Assembly (NCBI GenBank): GCA_052143535.1
Contig: JBKQSS010000041.1
Coordinates: 1-64,000, forward strand
DNA length: 64,000 bases
Source: JADGRA01 sp052143535
Lineage (GTDB): Bacteria; Myxococcota; Myxococcia; Myxococcales; Myxococcaceae
Direction: 5' to 3'
Shown: piece by piece, positions 44,507-53,271 of the stretch
Numbering within the stretch: position 1 is the first letter of the stretch
Layout: the number at the start of each line of letters is the position of its first letter
Made by a program: the position numbers and the translations under genes
Notes under the pieces: generated by a model
What the model was told of the DNA's origin: nothing
Database searches by the model: none
What the model saw: the letters and a program-made list of their open reading frames with translations, nothing else

Positions 44507-44743
44507 TCAGGTCCTTCCCTGGGCGGGCGGCACCATGTCCACGCCACCTGGGTTGAGGGGATGGCAGCGGCCGAGGCGACGGAGGGCCAGCCAGCTGCCA
44601 CGCAGCGGGCCGTGCAGGCGCAGCGCCTGCAACGCGTAGGCGGAGCAGGACGGGTAAAACCGGCAAGCCGGCGGTAGCAGCGGTGAGACGAGCCACCGGT
44701 AGAGGTGAATCGGCACCGCCAAGAGGAGGGCGAGCAGTCTCAA
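44507..44743 (-). CDS. yidD: YidD membrane-protein insertion efficiency factor
   Basis: 78 residues: LYRWLVSPLLPPACRFYPSC, then SAYALQALRLHGPLRGSWLA, RRLGRCHPLNPGG. The three conserved cysteines (PACRFYPSC and GRCHP) are present. It starts within the rnpA stop (ATGA at 44740-44743). Confidence 0.95.
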   Translation of the reverse strand: MRLLALLLAVPIHLYRWLVSPLLPPACRFYPSCSAYALQALRLHGPLRGSWLALRRLGRCHPLNPGGVDMVPPAQGRT

Positions 44744-45102
44744 CGAGAGGCTCTCTCTAACGTCGCGAGGAGGCTTTTGAAGGCCGTGGCCAGCTCCGCA
44801 CCGGTGGCGCCGCCAGCGGCAGGACGGGCAATGACTACCAGCTCCACCTTGGGGCAGCTGGCGCGCCGACGACGAAACACCTCGCGCAGCTGTCGTTTCA
44901 CGCGGGCGCGGACGACGGCGTTGCCCACCTTGCTGGAAACGGTAAGCCCTAGCCGGGCGGTGGGGCCGGCCGCTGGCAGGACCAGCGCCACCAGCGGGCC
45001 AGAAGACAGCTTCTTGCCGCGCTGCTGCACCCTGAGGAAGTCGGCGCGCTTACGGATGCGCGCCGAGCGGGGAAAACCCTCCGCGGCGGCGACGCGGGCC
45101 AC
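44740..45102 (-). CDS. rnpA: Ribonuclease P protein component
   Basis: 120 residues from GTG 45102, chosen because it begins just before the family start (EGFPRSARIRKRADF) and lies 16 bp after rpmH. GLTVSSKVGNAVVRARVKRQ with LREVFRRRR is the RNR signature. It binds the RNase P RNA for tRNA 5' processing. The open frame continues far upstream through rpmH but that is not coding. Confidence 0.93.
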   Translation of the reverse strand: MARVAAAEGFPRSARIRKRADFLRVQQRGKKLSSGPLVALVLPAAGPTARLGLTVSSKVGNAVVRARVKRQLREVFRRRRASCPKVELVVIARPAAGGATGAELATAFKSLLATLERASR

Positions 45103-45118
45103 GACCGTAACGCCCGGA

Positions 45119-45271
45119 CTACTTCTTCGGCGCAGAAGCGGCCAGCCGCTTCCGCCCCTTCGCGCGGCGGCGTTTGAGCACCGCTCGGCCGGCCTTGGTG
45201 GAATTACGCTTGCGGAAACCGTGGGTTCGGTTTCTTCGCAGCTTGGAGGGCTGGTAAGTGCGCTTGGGCAA
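45119..45271 (-). CDS. rpmH: Ribosomal protein L34
   Basis: 50 residues beginning with TTG at 45271: MPKRTYQPSKLRRNRTHGFR, then RKRNSTKAGRAVLKRRRAKG and RKRLAASAPKK. It is a standard L34 with a short C-terminal extension. It is easy to miss because of its size and TTG start. AGGA lies just upstream. It heads the leftward cluster and diverges from dnaA. Confidence 0.96.
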   Translation of the reverse strand: MPKRTYQPSKLRRNRTHGFRKRNSTKAGRAVLKRRRAKGRKRLAASAPKK

Positions 45272-45451
45272 GGTCCTGATCCGTCCCTTCGGGAGGCGGC
45301 GCGCCTTAACGCAAAGCAGTGCCGCGAGTCAACGAGGGCCGGGAGGCCCAAACCCGGTTCTCGGCCACCCCTCAATTTTTTTCTCGCCCCGTCGGCTTCA
45401 GGCGATCGTACAACTGCCGGCCCCGCCATCCGGTTCCGAGGCACCAACCCC

Positions 45452-46801
45452 TTGTCAGCTCCCGCGGAGAAGTCAGCAGGCTCTCCCACTGCCCAACAGC
45501 TCTGGGCGCAAGCCCTGAAGATGCTCCGGGAGGACGGGAAGAGCTATGCGCTCACCTGGCTCGAGCGGATGCAGGCCATCGCCCTGCGCGACGGCCAGCT
45601 CGTCCTCGGTGTCCCCGACCGTTTCTTCCGGGACTGGGTGGATGACCACTACCGGCCGCTGCTCGAGGAGGCCCTGTTGCGGTTGGTGGGCAGTCCCACC
45701 GGCGTTGGGTACGAAGTCATCGAGCCCACCACCGACACCACGCTGCCGGCGGTGCGCGAGAGCACCGCCACCACCGTTCGGCCGCCCCGCCTCAACGACC
45801 GTTTCACCTTCACCAACTACGTCGTCGCGGAGAGCAACCAGCTGCCGGCGGCGGCAGCCTCGGCCGTCGCCGAGAGCCCGGGGCGCGCCTACAACCCTCT
45901 CTTCATCTACGGCGGTACGGGACTCGGCAAGACGCACCTATTGCACGCGGTGGGAAACGCCATTTTCGGCCGGAACCCGGCGGCCCACATCGTCTACCTG
46001 TCCTCCGAGGAGTTCACGAACGAATTCGTCGAGAGTGTCCGCGATCACCGAATGTCAGAGTTTCGGCGCAAGTTCCGAGAAGAGTGCGATGTCCTGCTTG
46101 TCGATGACATCCAGTTTCTCGGGAAAAAAGAGGAAACTCAAAAAGAGTTTTTTTACACCTTTAACGCCCTTCACGAGATGTCCAAGGCGATGGTGCTCAC
46201 TTCCGACACGGTCCCGGCCGAGATTCCGGGGCTCGAGGAGCGGTTGCGCAGCCGGTTTACCCAAGGCCTCATCACCGACATTCAAGAGCCCAACTACGAG
46301 ACCCGCATCGCCATCCTGAAGAAGAAGGGGGAGCTCGAAGGCTTCGAGCTCCCGGACAACGTCTGTCACTTCATCGCCCGGCACGTGCAGAAGAACGTGC
46401 GCGAGCTGGAGGGGGCGTTGGTGAAAATTTCGGCGGTGCACAGTCTCACTGGCCAGCCCATCACCGAGGAATTCGCCGCCCAAGTGCTACGGGACATCCT
46501 TCCGGCACACCGGCCGGTGGACATCGAGCAAATTCAGCGCGAGACGGCCCGCTACTACAAGGTTGCGGTAGAAGAGCTCCGCGCAGACCGACGCACCAAG
46601 CACTTGGCCCATGCTCGGCAAGTGGCCATGTACCTGGCCCGCCGGCTTACCCGGAGCTCATTTCCGGAGATTGCGGCGCGTTTCAACAAGGACCACTCCA
46701 CCGTCATCTCCTCGGTACGCAAGGTGGAGCGAACACGGGAGATGGACGCCATCGTCCGTAAGGAGCTCGACGAGTTGGAGGCAAAACTCGGCGTGCTGTA
46801 G
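45452..46801 (+). CDS. dnaA: Chromosomal replication initiator DnaA
   Basis: 449 residues from TTG 45452, with GAGG about 10 bases upstream. N-terminal domain I (LWAQALKMLREDGKSYALTW), linker, AAA+ domain with Walker A GGTGLGKT (154-161) and LLVDDIQFLGKK. Domain IV carries the DnaA signature KDHSTVISSVRKVE. An ATG at 45521 would cut off part of domain I, so TTG is preferred. A hairpin and the oriC candidate follow. Confidence 0.95.
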   Translation: MSAPAEKSAGSPTAQQLWAQALKMLREDGKSYALTWLERMQAIALRDGQLVLGVPDRFFRDWVDDHYRPLLEEALLRLVGSPTGVGYEVIEPTTDTTLPAVRESTATTVRPPRLNDRFTFTNYVVAESNQLPAAAASAVAESPGRAYNPLFIYGGTGLGKTHLLHAVGNAIFGRNPAAHIVYLSSEEFTNEFVESVRDHRMSEFRRKFREECDVLLVDDIQFLGKKEETQKEFFYTFNALHEMSKAMVLTSDTVPAEIPGLEERLRSRFTQGLITDIQEPNYETRIAILKKKGELEGFELPDNVCHFIARHVQKNVRELEGALVKISAVHSLTGQPITEEFAAQVLRDILPAHRPVDIEQIQRETARYYKVAVEELRADRRTKHLAHARQVAMYLARRLTRSSFPEIAARFNKDHSTVISSVRKVERTREMDAIVRKELDELEAKLGVL

Positions 46802-47229
46802 CGCACGTTGGAGCAAACGCCGTCCTCTTCGGGCGCGTCTGGCGACGGTCGTGCGCCTTAGAGCCAAGGGTCAACTTGTGGGCAACTTCGCCCTTTCGGA
46901 AAGGGCGGCACCTCTCCGTCACCGTCTCGTCATCTGTGGGAGGCTTTGTGGTGAACACTCCTGTCATACACCCCTCAGGTGAGGGCTCGAGGCCTCGACT
47001 CGTTTTGGGCCGTGGAGTCAGGACCTTCCCCCCCCATTCTGCCCACAGCTTCGAGTGTCGAAACCACGTTCAGTTTCGGCAGCTTGCCGAGTTTGTCCAC
47101 AACACCCACGGGCCCTACCGCTTCTGCTAGTAAATTCAATCCTCTAATCAAGAGAAGAACCAGTCGTGCAACGAGGGAGTCTCTCCGTCCGGCGGCCCTC
47201 TCTCTGAAGGGCTGCTCGCAGGGGTTTTT
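46802..47229. other. Candidate replication origin (dnaA-downstream gene-free region)
   Basis: 428 bp with no supported gene. It holds a perfect 8-bp stem hairpin (46889-46907), a 12-bp palindrome TCGAGGCCTCGA (46987-46998), and near-matches to DnaA boxes: TGTGGGCAA at 46877-46885 and TTGTCCACA at 47093-47101, with looser CCCACA/TGTGGG words near 46936 and 47041. An A/T-rich stretch at 47128-47156 could be the unwinding element. No exact TTATCCACA is present, so the call is tentative. Confidence 0.5.
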
Positions 47230-47544
47230 CTACGGCGCCATGGCCAAGAGGAATTGCTCAATCTGCTGGCGTTGCTCGGCGCTCAGTTTCACCTTCTGCA
47301 CCGTCACCATCTCCTGCACGAGGGACGGCCAACGCTTGGCTGGAAACTCCGTGGGCAAGTGCAGGGCATGACAGCCGCTGCACGTCTTCACGTACGTCTT
47401 TCTATCCAACGTGAGGCTCTCCAGCGTGACGTCTGGGTACGTCTGCTGAGCCCGCGCGACGTCCACCGCGGTTGGCTGAGGCAACGAGGCACAGGCAGCT
47501 AGGCCGAGGGCAAGAAGTCCAAGGAAGCGACGGGGTGGGCACAT
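47230..47544 (-). CDS. Cytochrome-c-like lipoprotein
   Basis: 104 residues. Signal peptide with lipobox LAAC (Cys18), then a haem-binding CSGCH (55-59) and a short helical C-terminus typical of class I cytochromes; Met79 or a later Met could be the distal ligand. It would be a membrane-anchored periplasmic electron carrier. ATG 47544 has no ribosome-binding site, and a palindrome abuts it. An ATG in another frame at 47566 does have AAGGAGGG in front of it, so the annotated start or a frameshift needs checking. It sits between oriC and dnaN, pointing at dnaA. Confidence 0.65.
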   Translation of the reverse strand: MCPPRRFLGLLALGLAACASLPQPTAVDVARAQQTYPDVTLESLTLDRKTYVKTCSGCHALHLPTEFPAKRWPSLVQEMVTVQKVKLSAEQRQQIEQFLLAMAP

Positions 47545-47565
47545 TGAGAATGCGACTCATTCTCA
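47545..47565 (-). promoter_or_regulatory. Fur-box-like palindrome at the cytochrome gene start
   Basis: TGAGAATG-CGACT-CATTCTCA is a perfect 8-bp inverted repeat. Its inner 19 bp match the classical Fur box GATAATGATAATCATTATC at 14 positions by my alignment. TTGACA, a perfect -35, lies at 47579-47584 on the minus strand, so the palindrome covers where the -10 and transcript start would be. Confidence 0.5.
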
Positions 47566-47717
47566 TAGAAGCCCTCCTTGTCAAGTGCCTTCCTCGCCTC
47601 TTGCAGCCCCTTACGGTGCAGCCATGGGTGCAGCTAGGCCTTGCTGGAGGCAACGCGGGGCCCCTCCGCACCTGGCACTGTCGGAGAGGGAGGCCAAGGT
47701 TCTACGCCGTCGTTTCG

Positions 47718-47747
47718 TTGACTGGCCCCGCGTGCCAGCGCTACACG
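47718..47747 (+). promoter_or_regulatory. dnaN: Candidate promoter of dnaN
   Basis: TTGACT (47718-47723), then 18 bp, then TACACG (47742-47747), 28 bp before the dnaN ATG. The -35 is good, the -10 fair. Confidence 0.5.
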
Positions 47748-47774
47748 ACGAGCGAAAGGGAGTGAGGGACGGCC

Positions 47775-48881
47775 ATGGAATTTCGCATCGCAGCCGACGA
47801 GCTCAAGCGAGCCCTGTACCGGGCCCAGGGCATCGTCGAGCGCAAGACGACGATGCCAATTCTCTCCAACGTCCTCATCACCGCCACCAAGACAGCCGTT
47901 CAAGTCACCGCCTTCGACCTCGACGTCGGGGTGGTGAGCGAGCACTTCGCCGAGGTGACCAAGCAGGGAAGCATCACCGTGTCGGCCCGGACACTTTTCG
48001 ACATTGTCCAAAACGTCCCGGAGCAACAAATTACCATCCGTAAGTTACCCAACCACTACGCGGAGATTCTCAGCGGGACCGCGCATTTCAAAATTGTGGG
48101 GATGTCTCCGGATGAATACCCAAAACTGCCCCGCGAAGACGATGCGCCGTCGGTGACGGTGAGCGGAGAAGTCCTGTTGGAGATGATTCGGCGGACGTCC
48201 TTCGCCATTTCCTCCGACGAGACGCGCTACATCCTCAACGGCGTCTTCTTCGAGCCCCATGCGCCAGAAAAGGTCCGGATGGTCGCCACCGACGGACACC
48301 GCTTGGCCCTCGTGGAACGCCCCATGGCCGGGGATTTCAAGCTGAAAGGCGGCGTCATCATTCCGCGCAAGGGCCTGCTCGAGCTCAAGCGGCTGCTCGA
48401 GGAGGCCCCCGACGCGGAGTGCCAGCTGGGCTTCGCGATGAATTCAGCACTCTTCCGCAAGAAGGGGCTGACCATGGTGATGCGACTCATCGACGGCCAG
48501 TTTCCCGAGTACCAACGAGTTATCCCCAAGGAAGGCAACCGCAAGGTGCAGCTCAACCGGGTGCGTTTTCTGGAGGCGCTGCGCCGGACGGCACTTCTCT
48601 CGGTGGACAAGTCCAACGCGGTGAAGCTCACCCTCACCGAGAACCAGCTCCGACTCACTTCGCAAAATCCCGACTTAGGGGAGGCGAAGGACGACCTCGA
48701 CGTGGCCTTCACCGGGCCGGAAATCACCATCGGCTTCAACGCCCGGTACCTGTCCGATGTGCTCGCCGCGCTCGACGACGACGAGGTGGTGCTGGAGCTC
48801 GGAGACGAGCACAGCCCCGGGGTGCTCCACGCGCCGGGCGACAGCAGCTACACGGCCGTCGTCATGCCGATGCGCGTCTGA
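47775..48881 (+). CDS. dnaN: DNA polymerase III beta sliding clamp
   Basis: 368 residues: FRIAADELKRALYRAQGIVE, PILSNVLITA, VATDGHRLAL in the middle domain, and the late VLHAPGDSSYTAVVMPMRV ending with the family's hydrophobic MPMR pattern. It forms the ring that tethers polymerase to DNA. GAGGGAC serves as ribosome-binding site. Confidence 0.97.
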   Translation: MEFRIAADELKRALYRAQGIVERKTTMPILSNVLITATKTAVQVTAFDLDVGVVSEHFAEVTKQGSITVSARTLFDIVQNVPEQQITIRKLPNHYAEILSGTAHFKIVGMSPDEYPKLPREDDAPSVTVSGEVLLEMIRRTSFAISSDETRYILNGVFFEPHAPEKVRMVATDGHRLALVERPMAGDFKLKGGVIIPRKGLLELKRLLEEAPDAECQLGFAMNSALFRKKGLTMVMRLIDGQFPEYQRVIPKEGNRKVQLNRVRFLEALRRTALLSVDKSNAVKLTLTENQLRLTSQNPDLGEAKDDLDVAFTGPEITIGFNARYLSDVLAALDDDEVVLELGDEHSPGVLHAPGDSSYTAVVMPMRV

Positions 48882-48899
48882 CGCCTTCCTCGAGGCCGG

Positions 48900-50021
48900 T
48901 TGCTTCTTCAGCGACTCCAGCTTCGGGACTTTCGCAACCTCGCGTCGGTGGAGCTCTTCCCCTCCCCGCACGCCACGGTGCTAGTGGGGCGCAACGGCCA
49001 GGGGAAAACCAACCTCCTAGAGGCCATCTACTTTCTCTGCACCCTCAAGCCGCTCCGGGCTGCTCGCCTCTTGGAGCTGGTGCGCTTTCAGCAAGCCTCG
49101 GCTTCCATCGCCGGCCGCTTCGCTCTGGGCGGCGCCATGAGGGAGGTTGCAGTCGACCTCCGCGATGGGCTTCGCGAGGCCTCTGTCGACGGGAAGCACG
49201 TCCGGGCCCTCGAGGACTACTTCGGAGGTGTCTCGGTGGTGGCCTTCACCCCCGACGACTTGGCGGTGGTGAAGGGAGCGCCCGAGGAGCGCCGGACGTT
49301 GCTCGACCGGGCCGTCTTCAACCGCTTTCCTGGGTTTCTCCGCGCGTCGCGCGGCTACCTCCGGGCGCTGCGCAGTCGCAACCGCCTTCTCAAGGACGGG
49401 GCCGCCGCCGACTACCTGCGGGCCTACGACGACGCACTGGCCGAGGCCGGGGCGCGCATCCTCGTCCTGCGTCGCGAGTTGCTGGGGGAGCTCGCCCCGA
49501 GGGCCCGCGCCACCGTTGCTTCCATCGCCCAGCTGCCCGAGGTGGACTACAGCTACCTCCCGGCGCGCCTGGAGGTGGACTTCGCTCGGGCGGACGTCGC
49601 GGCGCTGGGCACGGCCCTGCTGGCCGCTCTCCAACAGCGGCTGGGCCGAGACCGAGAACGAGGCTTCACCTCCGTTGGTCCGCATGCGGACGATTTGGAC
49701 ATTCGGCTAGAGGGGCACCCGGCCCGGGCCTTTGCCTCGCAGGGCCAGGCCCGGGCTCTGGTGCTCTCCTGGAAAATCGCCGAAATTGAAAACCTGCGGG
49801 CCGCCCTGGGCCGCTCGCCGTTGCTGCTTCTCGACGACGTCTCGAGCGAGCTCGACCCAGAGCGCAACGCCTACCTCATGGGGTACCTCGCCAACTCTGG
49901 CTCCCAAGTGCTGCTCACCACCACCGAGGCCTCGTTGGTGCGCGGGGCGGCCGGGGCCGACACCCAGTGGCTCAAGGTGGAGCAAGGCGTCGTTCTCCCG
50001 GCAGCCGTGCCAACTGGCTAG
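48900..50021 (+). CDS. recF: DNA repair ATPase RecF
   Basis: 373 residues from TTG 48900. LQRLQLRDFRNL start, Walker A VGRNGQGKTNLLEAIYFL, FASQGQARALVLSWKIAE (signature motif) and PLLLLDDVSSELD (Walker B). It loads RecA at gaps. 18 bp after dnaN in the standard dnaN-recF order. Confidence 0.96.
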   Translation: MLLQRLQLRDFRNLASVELFPSPHATVLVGRNGQGKTNLLEAIYFLCTLKPLRAARLLELVRFQQASASIAGRFALGGAMREVAVDLRDGLREASVDGKHVRALEDYFGGVSVVAFTPDDLAVVKGAPEERRTLLDRAVFNRFPGFLRASRGYLRALRSRNRLLKDGAAADYLRAYDDALAEAGARILVLRRELLGELAPRARATVASIAQLPEVDYSYLPARLEVDFARADVAALGTALLAALQQRLGRDRERGFTSVGPHADDLDIRLEGHPARAFASQGQARALVLSWKIAEIENLRAALGRSPLLLLDDVSSELDPERNAYLMGYLANSGSQVLLTTTEASLVRGAAGADTQWLKVEQGVVLPAAVPTG

Positions 50022-50039
50022 ACTGATGAGTCCCTCGAA

Positions 50040-50495
50040 ATGAGCGTCCGCTTCTTCGCCTTTCGTCCCCGTGGGTTGCGACGGGCCCTCGTCGGCGCGG
50101 CCGGCTTGGCCGTGGTGCTTTCGGCCTGGGCGCTCGCGTCTGGCCTTCGGGGGGCGGAGCGCTTGGGGACGCTGCGGGCGGTGTTTCTTGCGGCGCTGGC
50201 CGTGGGCTTCACCGTGGGCTGGGTGTTTCTTCGCCCCCGCGCGGACTTCGGCATCCGGCTGGACACCGCCGGCATCGACGTCTCGCGTCCCTGGGGTGCC
50301 CCTCCGCTGCACATTCCCTGGACGCATCTCGGCGCCGCCCGCACCGAGCGGCGGCTGTGGACGCGCTTGGTACTGGAAGTCCGGCCGGAGGGAAAACTCC
50401 TCATTGCCCGGCCGCTGCTCGGCTCCCGGGAGGCCTTTGCGGAGCTGGTCCGGGCCCTCGAAGAAGGGGCTCCGAAGCCGCCCGGGGACGCCTGA
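50040..50495 (+). CDS. Small membrane protein with a PH-like soluble domain
   Basis: 151 residues. Two helices near the N-terminus (ALVGAAGLAVVLSAWALASG and LRAVFLAALAVGFTVGWVFL), then ~80 residues of beta strands (FGIRLDTAGIDVSRPWGAPP, HIPWTHLGAARTERRLWTRL, LVLEVRPEGKLLIAR) and a terminal helix, as in bacterial PH-domain (YdbS-like) proteins. It lies between recF and gyrB on the same strand. Confidence 0.55.
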   Translation: MSVRFFAFRPRGLRRALVGAAGLAVVLSAWALASGLRGAERLGTLRAVFLAALAVGFTVGWVFLRPRADFGIRLDTAGIDVSRPWGAPPLHIPWTHLGAARTERRLWTRLVLEVRPEGKLLIARPLLGSREAFAELVRALEEGAPKPPGDA

Positions 50496-50576
50496 AAAAG
50501 AGTGCCCGGAAGGCCTGAATTCCTTTGTCATTTCGCGAATTTGCGCCGCCGCCACACCCTTGTGGCACCGGGGGTC

Positions 50577-50588
50577 GCGTGTTAGGAA
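50577..50588 (+). promoter_or_regulatory. gyrB: GCGTGTTAGGAA element before gyrB
   Basis: GCGTGTTAGGAA ends nine bases before the gyrB TTG and recurs exactly upstream of lgt (62497-62508). AGGAA can serve as ribosome-binding site and TGTTAG as extended -10; which role applies is open. Confidence 0.4.
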
Positions 50589-50597
50589 ATAAGCTCC

Positions 50598-53048
50598 TTG
50601 AACGGTCTCTCGAAACCCGCTGCCGAGGCCTCGACGACCTCCGGCCAGGCGGAGTACAGCGCAGCGTCGATTACGGTGTTGGAAGGCCTGGAAGCGGTCC
50701 GGAAGCGCCCGGGCATGTACATTGGCGACACCAATGTCTACGGGCTCCACCACCTCGTTTACGAAGTGGTGGACAACGCGGTGGACGAGGCCTTGGCCGG
50801 CTTCTGCACCGCGCTGGCAGTCACCATTCACGTCGATGGCAGTGTCAGCGTGAAAGACAACGGGCGCGGCATTCCGGTGGGTCCCCACCCGACGGTGCAG
50901 GGGATGGACACCGTGGATGTGGTGATGACCAAGTTGCACGCCGGCGGCAAATTCGAGAACTCAGCCTACAAAGTCTCCGGCGGTCTGCACGGCGTTGGGG
51001 TGAGCTGTGTCAACGCCCTCTCCGAGTGGCTGCGCTTGGAGATTCAGCGCAACGGCAAGGTGTACGAGCAGAAGTATGCCCGCGGCATTCCGCAGCAACA
51101 GGTGGCGGAGGTCGGCGTCACCGATGGGCGCGGAACGACGGTCTGGTTCAAGCCCGACGCGACCATCTTCGAGACCACCGACATCAGCTTCGACACGCTG
51201 AGCCAGCGGCTGCGCGAGCTCGCCTTCCTCAATGCCGGGCTGACCATCACCATCACCGACGAGCGCACCAGCAAGAGCCACTCCTTCCAGTTTGACGGAG
51301 GGATTGTCTCGTTCGTCGAGTATTTGAATAAGTCTAAGGAAACCCTGCACCCGCCCATCTTCTTCAAGGCGGTCAAAGACGACGTCGCGCTCGAAATCGC
51401 GATGCAGTGGAATGACGGCTATGACGAGCGCCTCTACACCTTCGCCAACAACATCAACACCCACGAGGGGGGCAGCCACCTGGTGGGTTTCAAGAGCGCG
51501 CTCACCCGCTCCATCAACGCTTACGCCGAGCGCGGAGGGGTGTGGAAGGACTTGAAGGAAGCGCCCACCGGAGAGGACGCCCGGGAGGGCCTGGCGGCGG
51601 TCATCAGCGTGAAGCTGGCCAACCCCCAATTCGAGGGGCAGACCAAGACCAAGCTTGGTAACTCCGAGCTCAAGGGCCTGGTCGAGCAAATGGTCAACGA
51701 GAGCCTGGGGAATTACCTGGCTGAAAACCCCGGGGCGGCTCGCAAAATCATGGCCAAAATAGGCGACGCCACCCGGGGCCGCATCGCCGCTCGGAAGGCC
51801 CGGGAGACGGTGCGGCGCAAGGGGGCGCTCGACGGCCTGTCGTTGCCCGGGAAGCTGGCGGATTGTCAGAGCAAGGACCCCTCGGAGTCCGAGCTCTACA
51901 TTGTCGAGGGTGACTCGGCCGGCGGCTCGGCAAAGCAGGGTCGGGACCGCCGCAACCAGGCCATTCTTCCGCTCAAGGGCAAAATCCTCAACGTGGAGAA
52001 GGCCCGCTTCGAGAAGATGCTGACCAGCGGGGAGATTGTGGCGCTCATCACGGCGCTCGGTACCGGCATCGGGCGCGAGGATTATGACCCGACCGCGGCC
52101 CGCTACCACCGGATTATTTTGATGACCGACGCGGACGTGGACGGCAGCCACATCCGCACCCTGCTGTTGACGTTTTTCTACCGTCAGATGCCGGAGCTCA
52201 TCGCCAAGGGGTACCTCTACATCGCCCAGCCGCCGCTCTACAAAGTCACTCGCGGGAAGAAGGAGCTCTTTCTCAAAGACCAGCGCAGCCTCGACGAGTA
52301 CCTGTTGCGCATCGCCATCGAGCGCGCCGTGGTGGAGACTCCGGCCGGCGAGCTGAAGGGCCCAGCGCTGGGGGCGCTCTTGGAGAAGGTGGCGCAATAC
52401 CAGGACCGCCTGGCGAAGCTCAGCCGGCGCCGCGACCCCCGCGTCCTGGACGCTCTCGTCCAGGCGGCCCGCATCGACGAGACGACGCTGCTCGACATCG
52501 ACGCGCTGGCCCAGCAGGTGGAAGCGATGCACCGCTGGCTGGCAGACCGCACACCGGACGTGCTCGGACACCTCAAAACCTTCCGCAAGGACGACCCCGA
52601 GCACCAGGCCAAAAAGCTGGTCTTCCGAACCGAGATGAATGGGAGCCCGCGCGAAACAGTGGTGGACCACGCCTTTCTCACCAGCCCGGAGTACGCCGAG
52701 CTGGTGGCCTTGAGAGAAGTCTTCGCCCAGGGCGGCCCTCCTCCCTACCGGGTGCGCTTCGAGGAGAGCGAGGCGGCGGCCAAAAGTGTGCAGGAGGTGC
52801 TGGCCGCGGTGCGGGCGGATGCCTCGCGCGGTCTGGCCATCCAGCGTTTCAAGGGCCTGGGGGAGATGAATCCCGAGCAGCTCTGGGACACCACCATGAA
52901 TCCCGAGAGCCGTACCCTGCTTCAAGTGCGGGTGGAGGATGCAGTGGAGTCTGACGACATCTTCGCCCTGCTGATGGGCGAAGCGGTGGAGCCGCGACGC
53001 GAATTCATCGAGAAGAACGCCCTGGACGTCCAGAACTTGGACATCTAG
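50598..53048 (+). CDS. gyrB: DNA gyrase subunit B
   Basis: 816 residues from TTG 50598. GHKL ATPase: VLEGLEAVRKRPGMYIGD, EVVDNAVDEALAG, DNGRGIPVG, GGLHGVGVSCVNAL. Transducer and TOPRIM: LPGKLADCQ, YIVEGDSAGGSAKQGRDR, MTDADVDGSHIRTLL. C-terminal QRFKGLGEMNPEQLWDTTMN. It partners GyrA (not in the window) to supercoil DNA. Confidence 0.98.
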   Translation: MNGLSKPAAEASTTSGQAEYSAASITVLEGLEAVRKRPGMYIGDTNVYGLHHLVYEVVDNAVDEALAGFCTALAVTIHVDGSVSVKDNGRGIPVGPHPTVQGMDTVDVVMTKLHAGGKFENSAYKVSGGLHGVGVSCVNALSEWLRLEIQRNGKVYEQKYARGIPQQQVAEVGVTDGRGTTVWFKPDATIFETTDISFDTLSQRLRELAFLNAGLTITITDERTSKSHSFQFDGGIVSFVEYLNKSKETLHPPIFFKAVKDDVALEIAMQWNDGYDERLYTFANNINTHEGGSHLVGFKSALTRSINAYAERGGVWKDLKEAPTGEDAREGLAAVISVKLANPQFEGQTKTKLGNSELKGLVEQMVNESLGNYLAENPGAARKIMAKIGDATRGRIAARKARETVRRKGALDGLSLPGKLADCQSKDPSESELYIVEGDSAGGSAKQGRDRRNQAILPLKGKILNVEKARFEKMLTSGEIVALITALGTGIGREDYDPTAARYHRIILMTDADVDGSHIRTLLLTFFYRQMPELIAKGYLYIAQPPLYKVTRGKKELFLKDQRSLDEYLLRIAIERAVVETPAGELKGPALGALLEKVAQYQDRLAKLSRRRDPRVLDALVQAARIDETTLLDIDALAQQVEAMHRWLADRTPDVLGHLKTFRKDDPEHQAKKLVFRTEMNGSPRETVVDHAFLTSPEYAELVALREVFAQGGPPPYRVRFEESEAAAKSVQEVLAAVRADASRGLAIQRFKGLGEMNPEQLWDTTMNPESRTLLQVRVEDAVESDDIFALLMGEAVEPRREFIEKNALDVQNLDI

Positions 53049-53050
53049 GG

Positions 53051-53079
53051 AGGGCCGCTCGGCCGGGGGGCCTTTTTTC
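53051..53079 (+). terminator. Terminator after gyrB
   Basis: AGGGCCGCTCGGCCGGGGGG CC is a G/C-rich stretch able to fold with several GGCC pairings, followed directly by TTTTTT at 53073-53078. It begins just past the gyrB stop. Confidence 0.65.
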
Positions 53080-53167
53080 TCCCCGGCCCCCGCATTCCGT
53101 CGTTTGCCCCTGGCGGCGAAGCCCATATGCTCTTTGGCGCGACGGGGGAGCGGGACCCTCGCTGTTC

Positions 53168-53241
53168 TGGGGCGTCGTCTAACGGCAGGACGTCAGACTT
53201 TGGATCTGACTATCAAGGTTCGAATCCTTGCGCCCCAGCCA
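53168..53241 (+). tRNA. tRNA-Gln (anticodon TTG)
   Basis: Acceptor arms TGGGGCG (53168-53174) and CGCCCCA (53231-53237) pair fully, then G and an encoded CCA. Anticodon stem TCAGA/TCTGA encloses CTTTGGA, with TTG as anticodon. The T arm AAGG-TTCGAAT-CCTT is standard. It stands alone between gyrB and the archaemetzincin-like gene. Confidence 0.97.
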
Positions 53242-53271
53242 GTCCGCTCCCGAAAGGACGCGCCCTGACGG

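Noticed and set aside
50961..53126. 721-residue frame opposite gyrB
   Set aside because: Antisense shadow of gyrB without recognisable motifs.
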